The notes beneath the pieces were generated by a model. The model had not been told where the DNA came from. It saw only the letters and a program-made list of their open reading frames with translations, and ran no database searches. A stretch of DNA of 64,000 nucleotides from the NCBI GenBank assembly GCA_025617745.1, contig CM046858.1, positions 27,177,453 through 27,241,452 of the forward strand, written 5' to 3'. Of this stretch, positions 1 through 10,811 are shown in pieces (within the stretch, counting starts at the first letter, position 1; every line of letters begins with the position of its first letter). The DNA comes from Heliocidaris erythrogramma. Taxonomy: Eukaryota; Echinodermata; Echinoidea; Camarodonta; Echinometridae. The position numbers and the translations under genes were made by a program.

Positions 1-70
1 AAGAAAGAGAGTGAGAGAGAAAGAAAGAGAGGGAGGGGGAAGAAGAGGGTTGAGGGAGTAGGGAGGTTCT
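1..70. repeat. GA-rich purine tract
   Basis: Imperfect (GA)n/(GGA)n purine run at the window edge; it probably continues upstream. No coding signal. Confidence 0.8.
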
Positions 71-397
71 GTGATAATCCTGTAAAAGACATATAGACTT
101 GTGAAATGATTGATTGGGATGTTTAAGTTGTTCCCTTTAGAGCCAAAAGGGCATTATAATTCATATTCTTACATCTAATTTTCAAAATAAACATGCTTCA
201 CGTACAAAGTGTATGAAATTTTTGATTTTATTGTGGTAAAATCAAAATTTCAGACTTTACTTTATCCCTTCTGTCGCGACGCATTAGAACAAGAGAGTTC
301 TAGGATAGGAGTAAAGTTTATTTCTACTAACATTGTATTATAATAATTAGATTTTTGAATTTTGTTTTAAACATAATATACACTAAGCATCTAGCAG
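71..397. other. AT-rich unique sequence, no gene seen
   Basis: AT-rich sequence with no long open frame, no repeat boundary and no RNA gene that I can recognise. Confidence 0.5.
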
Positions 398-825
398 CCT
401 TTTCACACGAGGGTAAAATTCATCGGATGGACAGCTTATTAGTTTAAAGCTGATTAACTAATCAGCCCTCGAGCAAATTTTCTGTGTGAACATCGAACTA
501 TACGATGTTCATACAGATACGAACTCGCGATCTAGAGACAGGTCAGAGGAGCCTACAGATACGAAGTTCATATGGAGGAGGCAAGAGATTTTGTGTATGA
601 AGGGATATACGTCTCTAACTGGGCAGAGCGAAGACCTGGCGCGTGCTTTGATTGACATGACCTGCTATTATTATGGGCAATGGCACTACTGCGCATTTAA
701 TCAGCAGTGAATCTTGGATGATCGCATCGAAACTTTTTGTTTGTGAATGACATCTTATGAAAAACTGATTAGTTTAAAGCTCTTTAAACTAATCAGCTTT
801 GAAGAATTTTACCCCTGTGTGAAAG
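398..825. mobile_element. TIR/foldback MITE (about 428 bp)
   Basis: The ends are inverted copies of each other: CTTTTCACACGAGGGTAAAA at the left and a matching segment ending GTGTGAAAG at the right (803-824). Just inside each end is a second palindrome built on ACTAATCAG (about 440-465 and 767-800), so the ends can fold as nested hairpins. The interior has no convincing coding region; the 74-codon frame at 486-710 starts at GTG and is an incidental opening. No clear target-site duplication, so the superfamily is unassigned. Confidence 0.65.
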
Positions 826-1148
826 CGGGGCATTTCTTCTCACAATATGAGAGCATCAAATATCAGGAAGAGTTCTTTGTCATTCTTTTTCATTACACAC
901 TTGGTTCTTAATTTATCTCAAGACCCGGATATTTCCATCTGTTCCTTATTGGTCTACATTGAAGTGTCCACTTTCATTATATTTTACTGTAATATGTTAC
1001 TATGCTGTGAAACAATGTAACTCGTTGGCTACTGAATTATCAAATCACCATAGGCTTAACACAGGGACACCCGGTTCCCTTAGGCAATAGGTTAAGTTGT
1101 ACCAGTGGAATTCAAATCTGTTTTAAACAGATGAATCAATCATTTTAA
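826..1148. other. Unique sequence, no gene seen
   Basis: No open frame or repeat structure that I can support. Confidence 0.5.
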
Positions 1149-1217
1149 CCCCCCCCCCCCCAAAAAAAAAAAAAAAAAAATTAAATAAATAAATAAATAA
1201 AAATAATAATAAAAAGG
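1149..1217. repeat. poly(C)-poly(A)-(AAAT)n composite tract
   Basis: A run of about 13 C passes directly into about 19 A and then AAAT repeats. The same C-run/A-run junction recurs at 4918-4941 and 29006-29042. Confidence 0.9.
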
Positions 1218-1371
1218 CCAAATTCATTATTATGCCCAGCCACCATTAAATCCGCCTGACCAAGTGAATATTTAGTCAAGTTTCTTGTGTTTTTATTATT
1301 GAAATTCTGATCATTTTCAACGGAATAAACGCTATTGTTAATTCATAACTGAAAAATATATCAGTCAAGAA

Positions 1372-1462
1372 GAGAGGGGTTCGAACCAGCAACATTGTAG
1401 AACGTGCGGTGTAGAATAAGGATACTTCGACCATGCAGATTTCTTTACCACTAGACCACGAA
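1372..1462 (-). repeat. tRNA-like SINE relic
   Basis: Read on the minus strand there is an A-box-like TGGTCTAGTGG (about 1451-1461) and a B-box GGTTCGAACCC (about 1377-1388), the two internal RNA polymerase III promoter elements. They are about 60 bases apart and I cannot fold a full cloverleaf, so this is a tRNA-derived SINE or tRNA pseudogene rather than a functional tRNA. Confidence 0.5.
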
Positions 1463-1670
1463 CAGTTGACGGTACAGCTCGTTGCTCTTAAGGCTTTATA
1501 CCTCCACTCTATAGAAATTCAGTACCTCTGATCTGCTCACTGTTTTTTCGATATCCTAGGTAGGATTTTTGCCAATTTGAGGATTACTGGGCATATTAGC
1601 TAATATAGACAATAATAATAATAAATAAACAAATTGTGAGTCTACATCTCTATCTCTCTCCCACCCTATC

Positions 1671-1673
1671 CCT

Positions 1674-1736
<63 letters not shown>

Positions 1737-1750
1737 CTTTCACTCTCACT
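1671..1750. repeat. poly(C) plus (CT)n microsatellite
   Basis: A C-run followed by about 35 CT dinucleotides with few interruptions. Both strands give low-complexity open frames here (Arg/Glu or Ser/Leu repeats) that are not genes. Confidence 0.95.
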
Positions 1751-1760
1751 CAGTAACAAT

Positions 1761-2972
1761 CTGCCTATTGGTTAGCATCTCCTTCTCTATATACTGTATT
1801 TTTAAAATCGTGTATATTTTTTATTAGTTACAGATAAGATTTCTTGTTGGTGCAAATTTTCTCTTTCAGAGAAATGTGAGAAATTTGAGAACAAATGTAT
1901 TTGAATAGTCACATTGGATTGAAATACTGGTACACAATACGCAGCATCCCAGTTCAATGTATGATATACAAATACATGTAACATGTGGCTGTTAGTGCAT
2001 TGGTTGAAATTAGCGCACGCTATAAACTTTAGGATTGTATGAAGCCACAATTCGTTGAGGAATGGCTTTAGACGATGCTGAATTTATCAAGTGTGCTAAT
2101 TTAACCAGTGAACGAACTAGAGCTGGGTGTTACTTGTTTTTATAAAATGAAATGTGTGGATCCTTTTAGAGATTTACATGATAACGAGATTCAACTTAAT
2201 CGACTATACAATATTCTACGGTCTAGAATCTAGATAGATTAATGTTAGGTCAAACTCGATCTAGATATAGGTCTATCTGTGTCAATTTCTATCAGTACTG
2301 CATGGTATCTGCAGATGTTCTGTCCATGGACCACAGGAAAAGCAATATCTCTTGTTGAAAACACAAACTTTCCAGATTCCTCTGAAGAAAAGAGGTCTGT
2401 ACTGTATGGGCCTAGATCTAGATCGAGAGTCTACATCCTTCACAAATAAAGATGCTCGCTATTCCTTCCAGTAAATTGTTGATTCAACGTCAAAATTGTA
2501 ACGTTAAACAAATTAACGCTATTGTTGCAATTCCTCCTCAGGAAGGATCTTAAAATTTAGAACTGTCACTACATTGTCCACAAATGTATGTACCATTCCC
2601 CTCATTGAAAAGTAATATGAATGATATGTAGAGCTGGATCTACTGGCAGCAATTATGTGATTACCAAGGCTAAATGCATGTATAGCGCAGCACATTATAG
2701 CTGTACGCGGTAGCGCCTATAGCTACACATCCGAGACACGAACACGTACGGGTGTTGTTTCAATTGGCACCAGCTGATCGATTTAATATTACGATTACAT
2801 TGACGCACACATGCAACATACTTTCTTAATAGTCAAAAAAATGCATGTTTAATTAGTCAAAATTATGCGCAGTAGACTTGACAGTAGGCTGATGCCTGTC
2901 ACATGACAGGCTCTCAGCCAATCATTTGATTAGGATCCATACATCCATTTTATAATATTTCATACAATGTTG
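1761..2972. other. Unique sequence, no gene seen
   Basis: Mixed AT-rich unique DNA. A local cluster of CTAGAT/TCTAGA words lies at about 2220-2440. No coding region or repeat boundary recognised. Confidence 0.5.
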
Positions 2973-2977
2973 TTAGG

Positions 2978-3160
2978 AAGCTTCATGTGAGAGATTTCTG
3001 AAGAAAGAAGTTTTGGCAACTCCCAGTGTTTGAGATTGTGTGCATGCATCTGCATATGAATGAAAAATCTTCAAACCAGGAGGGATTTGAACCCTCAACA
3101 TATACTGCTGTGGAAGCAGTGACAATACCACAAGGCCCTTTCTGGTCCATGGCATAGACA
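2978..3160 (-). mobile_element. tRNA-headed SINE, copy 1
   Basis: On the minus strand a tRNA-like head (about 3153 down to 3076) has an A-box-like GGGCCTTGTGG, an anticodon-like stem CACTGC/GCAGT and a B-box GGTTCAAATCC. It is followed by a body ending near GAAGCTT (2978). The body words ACTCCCAGTGTT, a hairpin around GATTGTGTGCATGCATC and the GAAGCTT end recur in the same order beside the tRNA-like head at 44568-44768, so the two are one family. Poor stem pairing argues against a working tRNA. Confidence 0.65.
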
Positions 3161-3270
3161 AAACGAATTAGAAACAACTATCAAAGTCTTGGTAATTCTG
3201 ATGCATTAATATTTTAATGTATATTTTAGATAGCTTCTTTGTTTCTTAACATACTTTTGCTGTAGCTTTC

Positions 3271-3357
3271 ATTATTTGAGATCATGTGCACGATCAGCAT
3301 ATAAACAATTTTTATGCACTTCATATAAAACACACATTCTCAAACACTGGGAGTTAT
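3271..3357. repeat. Inverted fragments of the same SINE body
   Basis: 3281-3312 resembles the SINE body in direct orientation, and 3318-3356 is an inverted copy of the AACTCCCAGTGTTTGAGA segment at 3017-3040. This looks like a rearranged partial copy next to SINE copy 1. Confidence 0.5.
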
Positions 3358-4480
3358 ACAACAAAACATTTTCCTTATAATGTTGTAAATGAAGGCCTTG
3401 CTTTGTATGTTTTATAATAAGATGTAGGCCTGTAGGGAGTGGAAAGTGTCTTTCACAGCATAATTGCACAGAGGTAAAACTAAAAGTGTAATCTTAGAAA
3501 TTGCATTCATCGGGGAGAATTTCATTTCTTGGAAATTCCAGGAGCGGGAATCCTGCCAGTTTTAGGTTTTAATCGGACGACAGAGAGCTTTCGCTTGGTT
3601 CTATTTTGAGGATGTTGTCGTCAGCCACTCATTCCCCTGCCCCCCCCCCCCCAATTCAGAGAAAAAACACTTGAAATGAAGGCAGGGCTTAACATATTAA
3701 CCCCTCACAGCCAGTCCCTCCCGTGAACTTGAATCTGTCCTCGCCTCTTGGCCAATAATGGATCAGGCCAGTCGTCCTTGACAAAAAGGGGTCATCAATA
3801 AATCAGCGTTCTAGATATTACGGCTGTAAAGCCTATCCCACAATGCAAAGCTACTAAGGGGGGTGGGGGGCGTGTATGCATTCAAGCTTCCCTAAAAGCA
3901 AATGAATTTGGTGTGTATACGGTGAAACTGTGTGTTGATAAATTTTATCTCATGTTGTGCCCCGTGAGCTTATGTTGATCTGTATAACGTACGTGGGCAG
4001 TGGTTTCTAAATGTACACTGAGAAATATAGGGAGTATCGCTGGGGATTTCTGGTTTATAGTTCGTGCAGACGCTTTAAAAGCCTCTTTACTGCGACGGTA
4101 AATCGCGGGTATGAGAGAACGGGAGCCATCAGGAGACAAGTTGCTTATTCAGATTAGTGGGCCAGCATGCTATGTAAGCCCCGCCCACTGAGGTGCGAGT
4201 CAGCTGGGGTCATGGTCGTTCACTCAACGTTAAGGTGAGCTCTAGGCTGCGATATCAGACCCTATGCAGACAGACCTCATGCGATGAGAATTGATCAATC
4301 ATATGCAGTTTGCTTTATAGGCAAAATTCAAGGACAATTGATTCTGTTGTACATTCTATTTTACAAATTTGTGAACCATCAAGCATTTGGAAAATAAAGT
4401 AGAAAAATACTTGCCAGAAAAACCTGTTGGGATACATATATATCTGAAGGGTTAAATATGTAATTAGGCAATTATATATT
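3358..4480. other. Unique sequence, no gene seen
   Basis: Contains a C-run at about 3638-3652 and a GC-box-like CCCCGCCCAC near 4179, but no supported gene. Confidence 0.5.
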
Positions 4481-4552
4481 GTCTGTTGAGAGCCAGAAGG
4501 ACTTTAACACTGTAAAGTGCTTTCACTTAACATCTTTCTAGCTCCCAGCTGA
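4481..4552. repeat. AGCCAGAAGG palindrome, degraded copy
   Basis: Left arm GTCTGTTGAGAGCCAGAAGG pairs imperfectly with the right arm ending CTAGCTCCCAGCTGAC. It belongs to the dispersed ~75-bp palindrome family described at 18771-18842. Confidence 0.65.
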
Positions 4553-6630
4553 CATTAGAAGATTCAGTGATAATGATCTAGTTTGATAATTCTTTGAATA
4601 TGTCATTCCAATCTCAATTTTTAGGTGAACTGTATTACTATGTGTGTTACATTAATATAGAGATTTGATGATGTAAAGGTGAAATATGACAGCATTACTC
4701 AATAAGTGTGTAATATAGGCCTTAACCAATCTGAAGTCTCTGCCAAAGACTAGGGCCTGAGCCGCCAGTTATTTTTAGTCGAGCAAACATTCAGGGCCCT
4801 CTTACGTAGGGAGCCGCTCATTAGTCTGAAAGCTATACGTAAGTCGCAAATTTACGGCGTAGAACACCCTATTATCACCTATGCCAGCCTTCCATGCGGT
4901 TTAACCATACAGCTCCCTCCCCCCCCCCCCCAAAAAAAAAATACAATCGGCCCACACTCGATCAATTTGGGGGATGGGAATTTCTGTTTGAAAAAGAGGA
5001 GACATATGTCATTGTGCAAACACACTACAGATCAATTTAAACGTTTTGTAGTGTGCACTTGAAGGACAATTGCCTTTTCCAGTTCAACTTATACTTTGAT
5101 TAGTGGCTTTGTCTACAGTTTCATGGAAACATGTTTTCATGCATTTTTAATCAGAAATGCCGTTTTTAAAAACTGATATCCGGGCAGATGTACTGGAAAT
5201 AAAAGGGGTAAAAGTTGCATGCTGCTATGGTGACAAGACAATTTGCAATGACTAAAAATGATTGACTGACAATTTGTGGTGTAATTAACCCAGAAAATTT
5301 TATGGGCAAAATGATCATGTGTGACGTCAAATTAGATATTGAAAATTGTGGTAGCAATGTGTTGAATAGTGAAAGAAATCCAAATTATCACATAGAATCT
5401 TTGTCATGAAACAGACATTTGTTTGAATCTGTTCGGTTGATTTATAGGAGAACAGTTAATGTCATTCTGATATTAAAAAAAAAAGAGAGAAATATGCATA
5501 CGCCACCTTTCCATCATGAAGTTCATGTCGTAATGGCTGAAGTGAACGTTAACAAAGGCACGTACACGGATGTGAAAATGATGTATTGACAATTGCCGAT
5601 GTAATTGGATGGCGCTGTGTAAATTTGAAGAAGGAAATAATGGCCAACCCTAAAACGATAGCTCTCTGATGTCACGTGCCAGTGCCATTGAAATTTAGGC
5701 ATCATCATTCAGTTTGGGCAAATTTATTCTTCCAAAACATGAATCAAAGATGATAATATCAAAGACAGATTGTACTTTTCAATGTACATCAAATTCTGAA
5801 GATTATTAAACAGGGTATGTTATTTGAAATACAGTCTGTATTGATAGAAAATTGCAGACAACTTACATGTAATGATGAAATACAATATGTATTAATCTGT
5901 TTTGCATGAGTATTGTGTGAGCTATATTACGATGTGAAATGAAGAAAACCTTGTTCCTCTGCAAATATTGGTACATCATATTTTAAGTGCTTGTTGCTGT
6001 GCATGACAGGAGTAAACATAATACAATTAAGCTGTCAGATGAGTGGTCTTACCCAGAAACATTAATATTGAATTGCTTTTAGCGTGTAGAGAATATGTGC
6101 TTTCCGTGACGGCAGCACCAAGGCCTTGATAGAGGTTTGTTTACATAGTAACACTGAGCAAAGTATGACCTGACATGATAATGACAGTGACTGCGTGCAC
6201 CAACTTTTAATTTCATTTTCCACTCGCAGCCAAATCACAGAAGTTATTTGCTGAAACAGAATGAAATGGATTGACGAGTTAACTAATGTATTCAAACTAA
6301 GATATACAAATGTACTTGTCTTCCCAAATGTCTAGTCATGATGAACTATTGACTGATCCTGTTTCAAGGTATAATTTTGAGTAAGCAGGATTCTACATTA
6401 GCTGGTGCTATGTTGGGCAATACTTTGTTTCCCCATTAGTAACCAATATGTATGTATGAATTTGAATTTGTATTCAGCTACTTTTGTGAACTGGTCATTT
6501 GGCTGTGGATATTCAGAAGAGGCCTGTATGGCTTTTAAAAATAAACCAATGTAAAGTCCCATCATATCTTGTTTGTGGATGGAAGCCCAAAGGGCGTTAA
6601 TACACTTTTCTCAACTGATGATTTTCAATG
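4553..6630. other. Unique sequence with a C/A tract, no gene seen
   Basis: Poly(C)-poly(A) at 4918-4941. A weak zero-length splice-site candidate (TTTTTAG|GTGAAC) lies at 4623/4624. No recognisable coding region, although some short minus-strand frames exist. Confidence 0.5.
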
Positions 6631-6639
6631 TTTCTGCAG

Positions 6640-7195
6640 TAACGATCCAAAAGAAATGAAATAGATTTACAAATTGTAATTTATAGACGCCATAAATTTC
6701 CTTTTTGCCATAAACATGCAAAGTTCACTGTGCCATCTGAGGTATCAAATACAAGAGAAATGAATTAGATTTATCATTATAATTTACAGATACCATTAAC
6801 GCCCTTTTTGCAATATACAAATGATGTTCACTGTGTCTGGAATAACTAGCACAAGATAAATTAATTAGATTCATAATTATAATTTACAGACAATATAACA
6901 CCCTTTTAACATTGAACAGGTGATATTTATAGTGTCATCTAAATAGATTTATAATTATATTTATGTTGTTCATAACTTGTGAAATTTGAAGAGACACTAT
7001 AAAGAACCTTTTAGCAATCAACAGATAATGTTTACAGCATTGTGTGTGGTACCTAGCACAAGCTTTCCAGACACTATAAACACCCTTTTAACAACCAACA
7101 GATGATGTTTAGCAAGTCATCTCTGGTACCTCCCACAAGAGAAATGAAATAGATTTATAATTATGATTTGCAGACACCATAAAATAGTACATTGT
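6640..7195. repeat. Degenerate ~100-bp tandem repeat, 5-6 units
   Basis: The words AAATGAAATAGATTTATAAT, TTTACAGACACCATAA, CACCCTTTTAACA and CAACAGATGATGTT recur in order, with starts near 6663, 6767, 6867, 6944 and 7149. One intermediate unit has lost its first half. No coding potential. Confidence 0.75.
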
Positions 7196-7316
7196 CTAGA
7201 CAGAGTCCCTGGTTGTGCTTTCTGATGAGGATGAGACAAAGTAAACAAAATGCTAAGTACCATATTGAAAATCAATAGTTTCATATCCTTCAATATATAG
7301 TTTCTGTAGTCTCTAA

Positions 7317-7669
7317 GGGTGCGTTTATACTTGCTTTGCGAAGGCAGAATTAGCGTTTTAAAACGCTCCTCTAAACACAGTATCACAGGGTATTGTTTAT
7401 ACTTCTTTTCTCCAGGCGGGTTCAGGCTCTGCAGCTGGTTTTGCAAACCTCACTGGGCATGCTACTAGGTTATATGGCGTTTACAAATGATTGTGCGTTT
7501 ATGCTTCCCCAGAAACAGTGTGTTTGGAGAAACGCAGAGTCAGAACTCATCTTTTTGTGAGTTTGACTCGGCGATTATACGAAAATGACTATAGACGGAA
7601 CCATGTTTTGAACTCAACGTGTAACAAAAGGCTCATTCTGGCCTGAAAAATGGGAGTACCAACGCACCC
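7317..7669. mobile_element. PIF/Harbinger-like MITE (353 bp)
   Basis: Perfect 9-bp terminal inverted repeat GGGTGCGTT (7317-7325) and AACGCACCC (7661-7669), flanked on both sides by TAA (7314-7316 and 7670-7672). A 3-bp TWA target duplication with GGG-starting ends is the known pattern of PIF/Harbinger elements. The interior repeats GTTTATACTT-like words. The 109-codon minus-strand frame at 7117-7446 crosses the left boundary and is incidental. Superfamily assignment is inference from the ends only, because no transposase is present. Confidence 0.75.
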
Positions 7670-8484
7670 TAAGCTTTGTTGTGTCCTGTGCTCAGAATCA
7701 GGGTACTTTAACCCTTTAGCACCCAATTTATTGGAAATCACCCTTCCTATAATAATGTATGCCAGGGTATTGATGAACAATAGTAATGAATGAACTTTCA
7801 AAGATTCATATTTAGGTTTTCTGTTGTTTGATTTATGGTTAAATGTTTCATAAAAACAACTGTCACAAGGCGTGGTCTTGTGTCTCTTTCAAAAAGAAAT
7901 GGCTTTTTAAAGGCTATTTTTATAGTATGACAACTACACTCTAAGGTGAGATTTGCTGCCCACGGCATAGAAGAGATTAAAGCACCCATATACATTTTTT
8001 CACTTTCGATGGCAGCAGAAGTACTGGTCTTTGCATAATAAATTATATCAGAATTCTAGCTGACTTGAAAGTAGCTTGATAACAACATTATGAAGCCGTA
8101 AGTGTTAAAAATGGGTAGGCTATTGCCCCCCCCCCCCTCAAATCCCAATCAAAACCCACCCCTGCCCCTCTCCTTGACTATGCCATCTCTGCCTCTCATC
8201 TCTGTTTGATAATTGATGCCGCTCAACTATTGACACTTTCATTAGATTTAGATGAACAGGAGAGGGCGATGTTACATTTCTCCTTGATTCATGGCATGAA
8301 TGATGATCTGCTCATGATTAATCAGCAAGCTAAAAACTTTCTCATGAACAATTATCCATGCCGGATCATTAATTCATTATCATCTTTAAATATATGAATG
8401 TGTACAATGATATTCTTTATTTTTTGGGTACCTCTTTGACTACCTGAATGTGAAAGAAGCAAAGTACATGTATTTTATTAAATG
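7670..8484. other. Unique sequence, no gene seen
   Basis: C-run at 8126-8137. The 63-codon open frame at 8206-8397 has mixed composition but no recognisable motif or splice context. Confidence 0.45.
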
Positions 8485-8570
8485 ATTTTTCCTGTTTTTC
8501 TTTCTCTTTTTATTTCTGTTCCATGTTCCTGTTCTGGCCTCTGATGTACTTGTTTTCATGCAGGTAAGAA
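8485..8570 (+). promoter_or_regulatory. Candidate recursive (zero-length exon) splice site 1
   Basis: A long pyrimidine-rich tract (about 8485-8555) leads into TTTTCATGCAG|GTAAGAAATG: a strong 3' splice site joined directly to a consensus 5' splice site at 8563/8564. This is the known layout of ratchet points, which divide long introns into successively spliced segments. Three similar sites follow on the same strand (24334, 38700, 46399). Splicing itself cannot be shown from sequence. Confidence 0.55.
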
Positions 8571-8814
8571 ATGTGTATTAAGATTGAATACGATTGTTAT
8601 GATGTGGGAACAAAAGTAGGTGCTTTTGAATGAATAAAAGTATCATATTTTGCTCCTTTGTTATCTCAAATTATAGGTTAATCTACTCAAAGAGCCAGTG
8701 TTGAATACTGATAATCATAAGTGCATCAGTATATCATCTTTGATATTGTTTCCATTTAAAGAATAAGTAAGTTGGTCGTTGCTGCTATCACAATTCACAT
8801 ATTTCCCACATCAT

Positions 8815-8965
8815 CATTTGCATCATAACTACCACCACCACTACCACCACCAGTATCCTCATTGCCACCATCATCTTCATCATGATCATCCTCATCATCA
8901 TTATCCTTATCCTATTTGGAATAATCACCCATGACCACCACCATTACCACGTACACCTCCTCTAC
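8815..8965. repeat. CAT/CAC trinucleotide-rich tract
   Basis: Imperfect runs of ATC, ACC and CATCAT triplets. Simple-sequence DNA. Confidence 0.85.
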
Positions 8966-9910
8966 CACTTTCTCGGTAACTATTAGGGGCAAATTTTGTT
9001 GTAGCATCCACCACCATTCATTATTCCAAACCAGCAATACTCCATATTTCGTCCTCAGCAGACCTTGAAATAACCTTAACTGAAACAAAAATAGGAGTGA
9101 AGGACAACTCTATATAAGATTGTAGTTGCGGAATAAATGTTATTACATTTACCTTGATTGTGTTATGAAGCTACGACATCGTCCATATGTAGATAGAGTC
9201 TGAAGGACGTCCTTCTGTCTAAAAATACATATTTTAGGGTTGTATTGCTATTTACAGATTCCCACAAGAGAAGTAGATACAATAACAACGAAACAGCTGC
9301 GATGCTTGTTTTCACATTATTTTATTGCTCCCTGAAGGCTGATGTTTCCCCCAATTCATGCTCATTGCCAAGGTTAAACATCGCCCATTATTATGTAACC
9401 TCTTCACCCCTTTAGTCCCAGAGAGGATCATGGCCTTGTGTATCATGTACTGAGCGCCAGAAGGACTTTATTACAATTCTGTGGATTCAGTGATACTGAC
9501 ATTGTGCGGGTGTTGCTCTGCTCTTCTGATAAGTTCTAATGTTTTAACTTTTATTATTTTTTAATGAAATATACTCTCCAGGAAATTGAGACTAAAAGGT
9601 CTTTATGGTTACTTCGGTACAAGTTTTAATGAGGAAAAAAAAATTGGAAGTGGATCAAAATTTACGGTCTTCGTAGAAAGAAAGCTGGTCTCTCTATACA
9701 GGTGGTCACTAAAGCCGGTTTCACTGTATTAATCATTTTTTAACCACAGGTTGTTGTTTTTTTAAATCAAGTCATTTTTGGACAGAAATGAAAGGCAGTG
9801 CTTTTTCTCTGAACTCTATTCAAATACTCTATACATGTAGGTGCAATGTGATTTTAGTCGGATATATCTCAAAAAGAATCTTTACGCCCTTCCGGTTCTC
9901 AGTAGACCTA
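8966..9910. other. Unique sequence with two separated palindrome-family arms
   Basis: Half-sites related to the AGCCAGAAGG palindrome occur at about 9447-9478 (GAGCGCCAGAAGGACTTTAT) and, inverted, about 9880-9910 (TTTACGCCCTTCCGGTTCTC). A dispersed repeat fragment at 9690-9730 recurs inverted at 12518-12570. No coding region. Confidence 0.5.
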
Positions 9911-10257
9911 TTTTTTATGTTTTATAGTTTTGTTATTGGTTAAGTAGGGGGAGTGTATAGCAGCTGGTGTTTACAATTCATAATGATAAGAGAATACAGT
10001 AATAATCACAAACGCAGGTGGACAAGTTTCATGTTTAATTACCAGGTTTGTTTTCTGATGAAGATTTGTTTTTTTACTGTTTCATAATTTCGTTGTTGGT
10101 TTTTTAACCCTTTTAGTACCATAAGTAGCAGATTGTGCTCAAATTTCAACCCATCATACACAATTTGATTTGGGTGTAACACATTTTCCATGGACTCTAA
10201 GCCCATGTTTTCTCCGGCAAATTGTTAATTTGGTTATTTCAGTTTACAATGTGAGTA

Positions 10258-10529
10258 CTGTAAAACGAGAAACTGTCACGATTTGTTAATGACAGCCAAT
10301 TTTGCTGCAAGATGTTTTCACGAATTGCAGTAATTTTGTGTTGTTTCAATCGTGATTTGATTATTTTGTGTGTTGAGAGCCAGAAGGGCGTTAACTGTGT
10401 GTTAAAACATACAAGTTAACGCCCTTCTGGCTCGCAAAAAACGATTTCATGGCATGAAACTTTCACGAATCTCAACCATTTGTGAAATTCGCAAAAGTTT
10501 CATGCACGCAAAAATGTCTGATTTTACAG
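10258..10529. mobile_element. CTGTAAA...TTTACAG MITE with a nested palindrome
   Basis: The ends are inverted (CTGTAAAACGAGAAACTG at the left; the right end closes TTTTACAG), with long arms that include CACGA/TTCACGAAT words. Left flank TA. A separate 65-bp palindrome (10372-10436) sits in the middle, so this element was probably hit by another insertion. Similar ends are seen at 18004-18262. Confidence 0.6.
10372..10436. repeat. AGCCAGAAGG palindrome, near-perfect copy
   Basis: Left arm GAGAGCCAGAAGGGCGTTAA and an exactly complementary right arm are separated by a short AT-rich loop. It lies inside the MITE at 10258-10529. Confidence 0.85.
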
Positions 10530-10811
10530 TGGGTGATTTGCCCCCAAAACTACAAAAAAACAAAAAACAAAAAGCCCCAAAGTATATGAACAATTTTTGT
10601 TGTTTTTTTGAAAAAAATCAACCCAAGAAACAGGTTAGACGATTCCAGTTTGCTTGTTCAAATGTATTCCCCAAAATATTTTGAGAAATTTCATGTGCCT
10701 TGAAACAGCTCTTACCTTGTGAGTAAAATTAACCAGATGACTACCGAATTCCCTTATTCCTATAGGCTTAATACAGAGATGTTGGTTCCCATCAGTGATG
10801 GGTTAATTTAA
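10530..10811. other. Spacer between MITEs, no gene seen
   Basis: A-rich sequence with an incidental Lys-rich 76-codon frame (10454-10684) that overlaps the MITE end. No gene supported. Confidence 0.5.

Noticed and set aside
3076-3153. tRNA gene on the minus strand
   Set aside because: Boxes A and B are present but the acceptor stem is poor, and the segment is the head of the same SINE.
7117-7446. 109-codon minus-strand frame
   Set aside because: Crosses the boundary of the Harbinger-like MITE and the tandem repeat.
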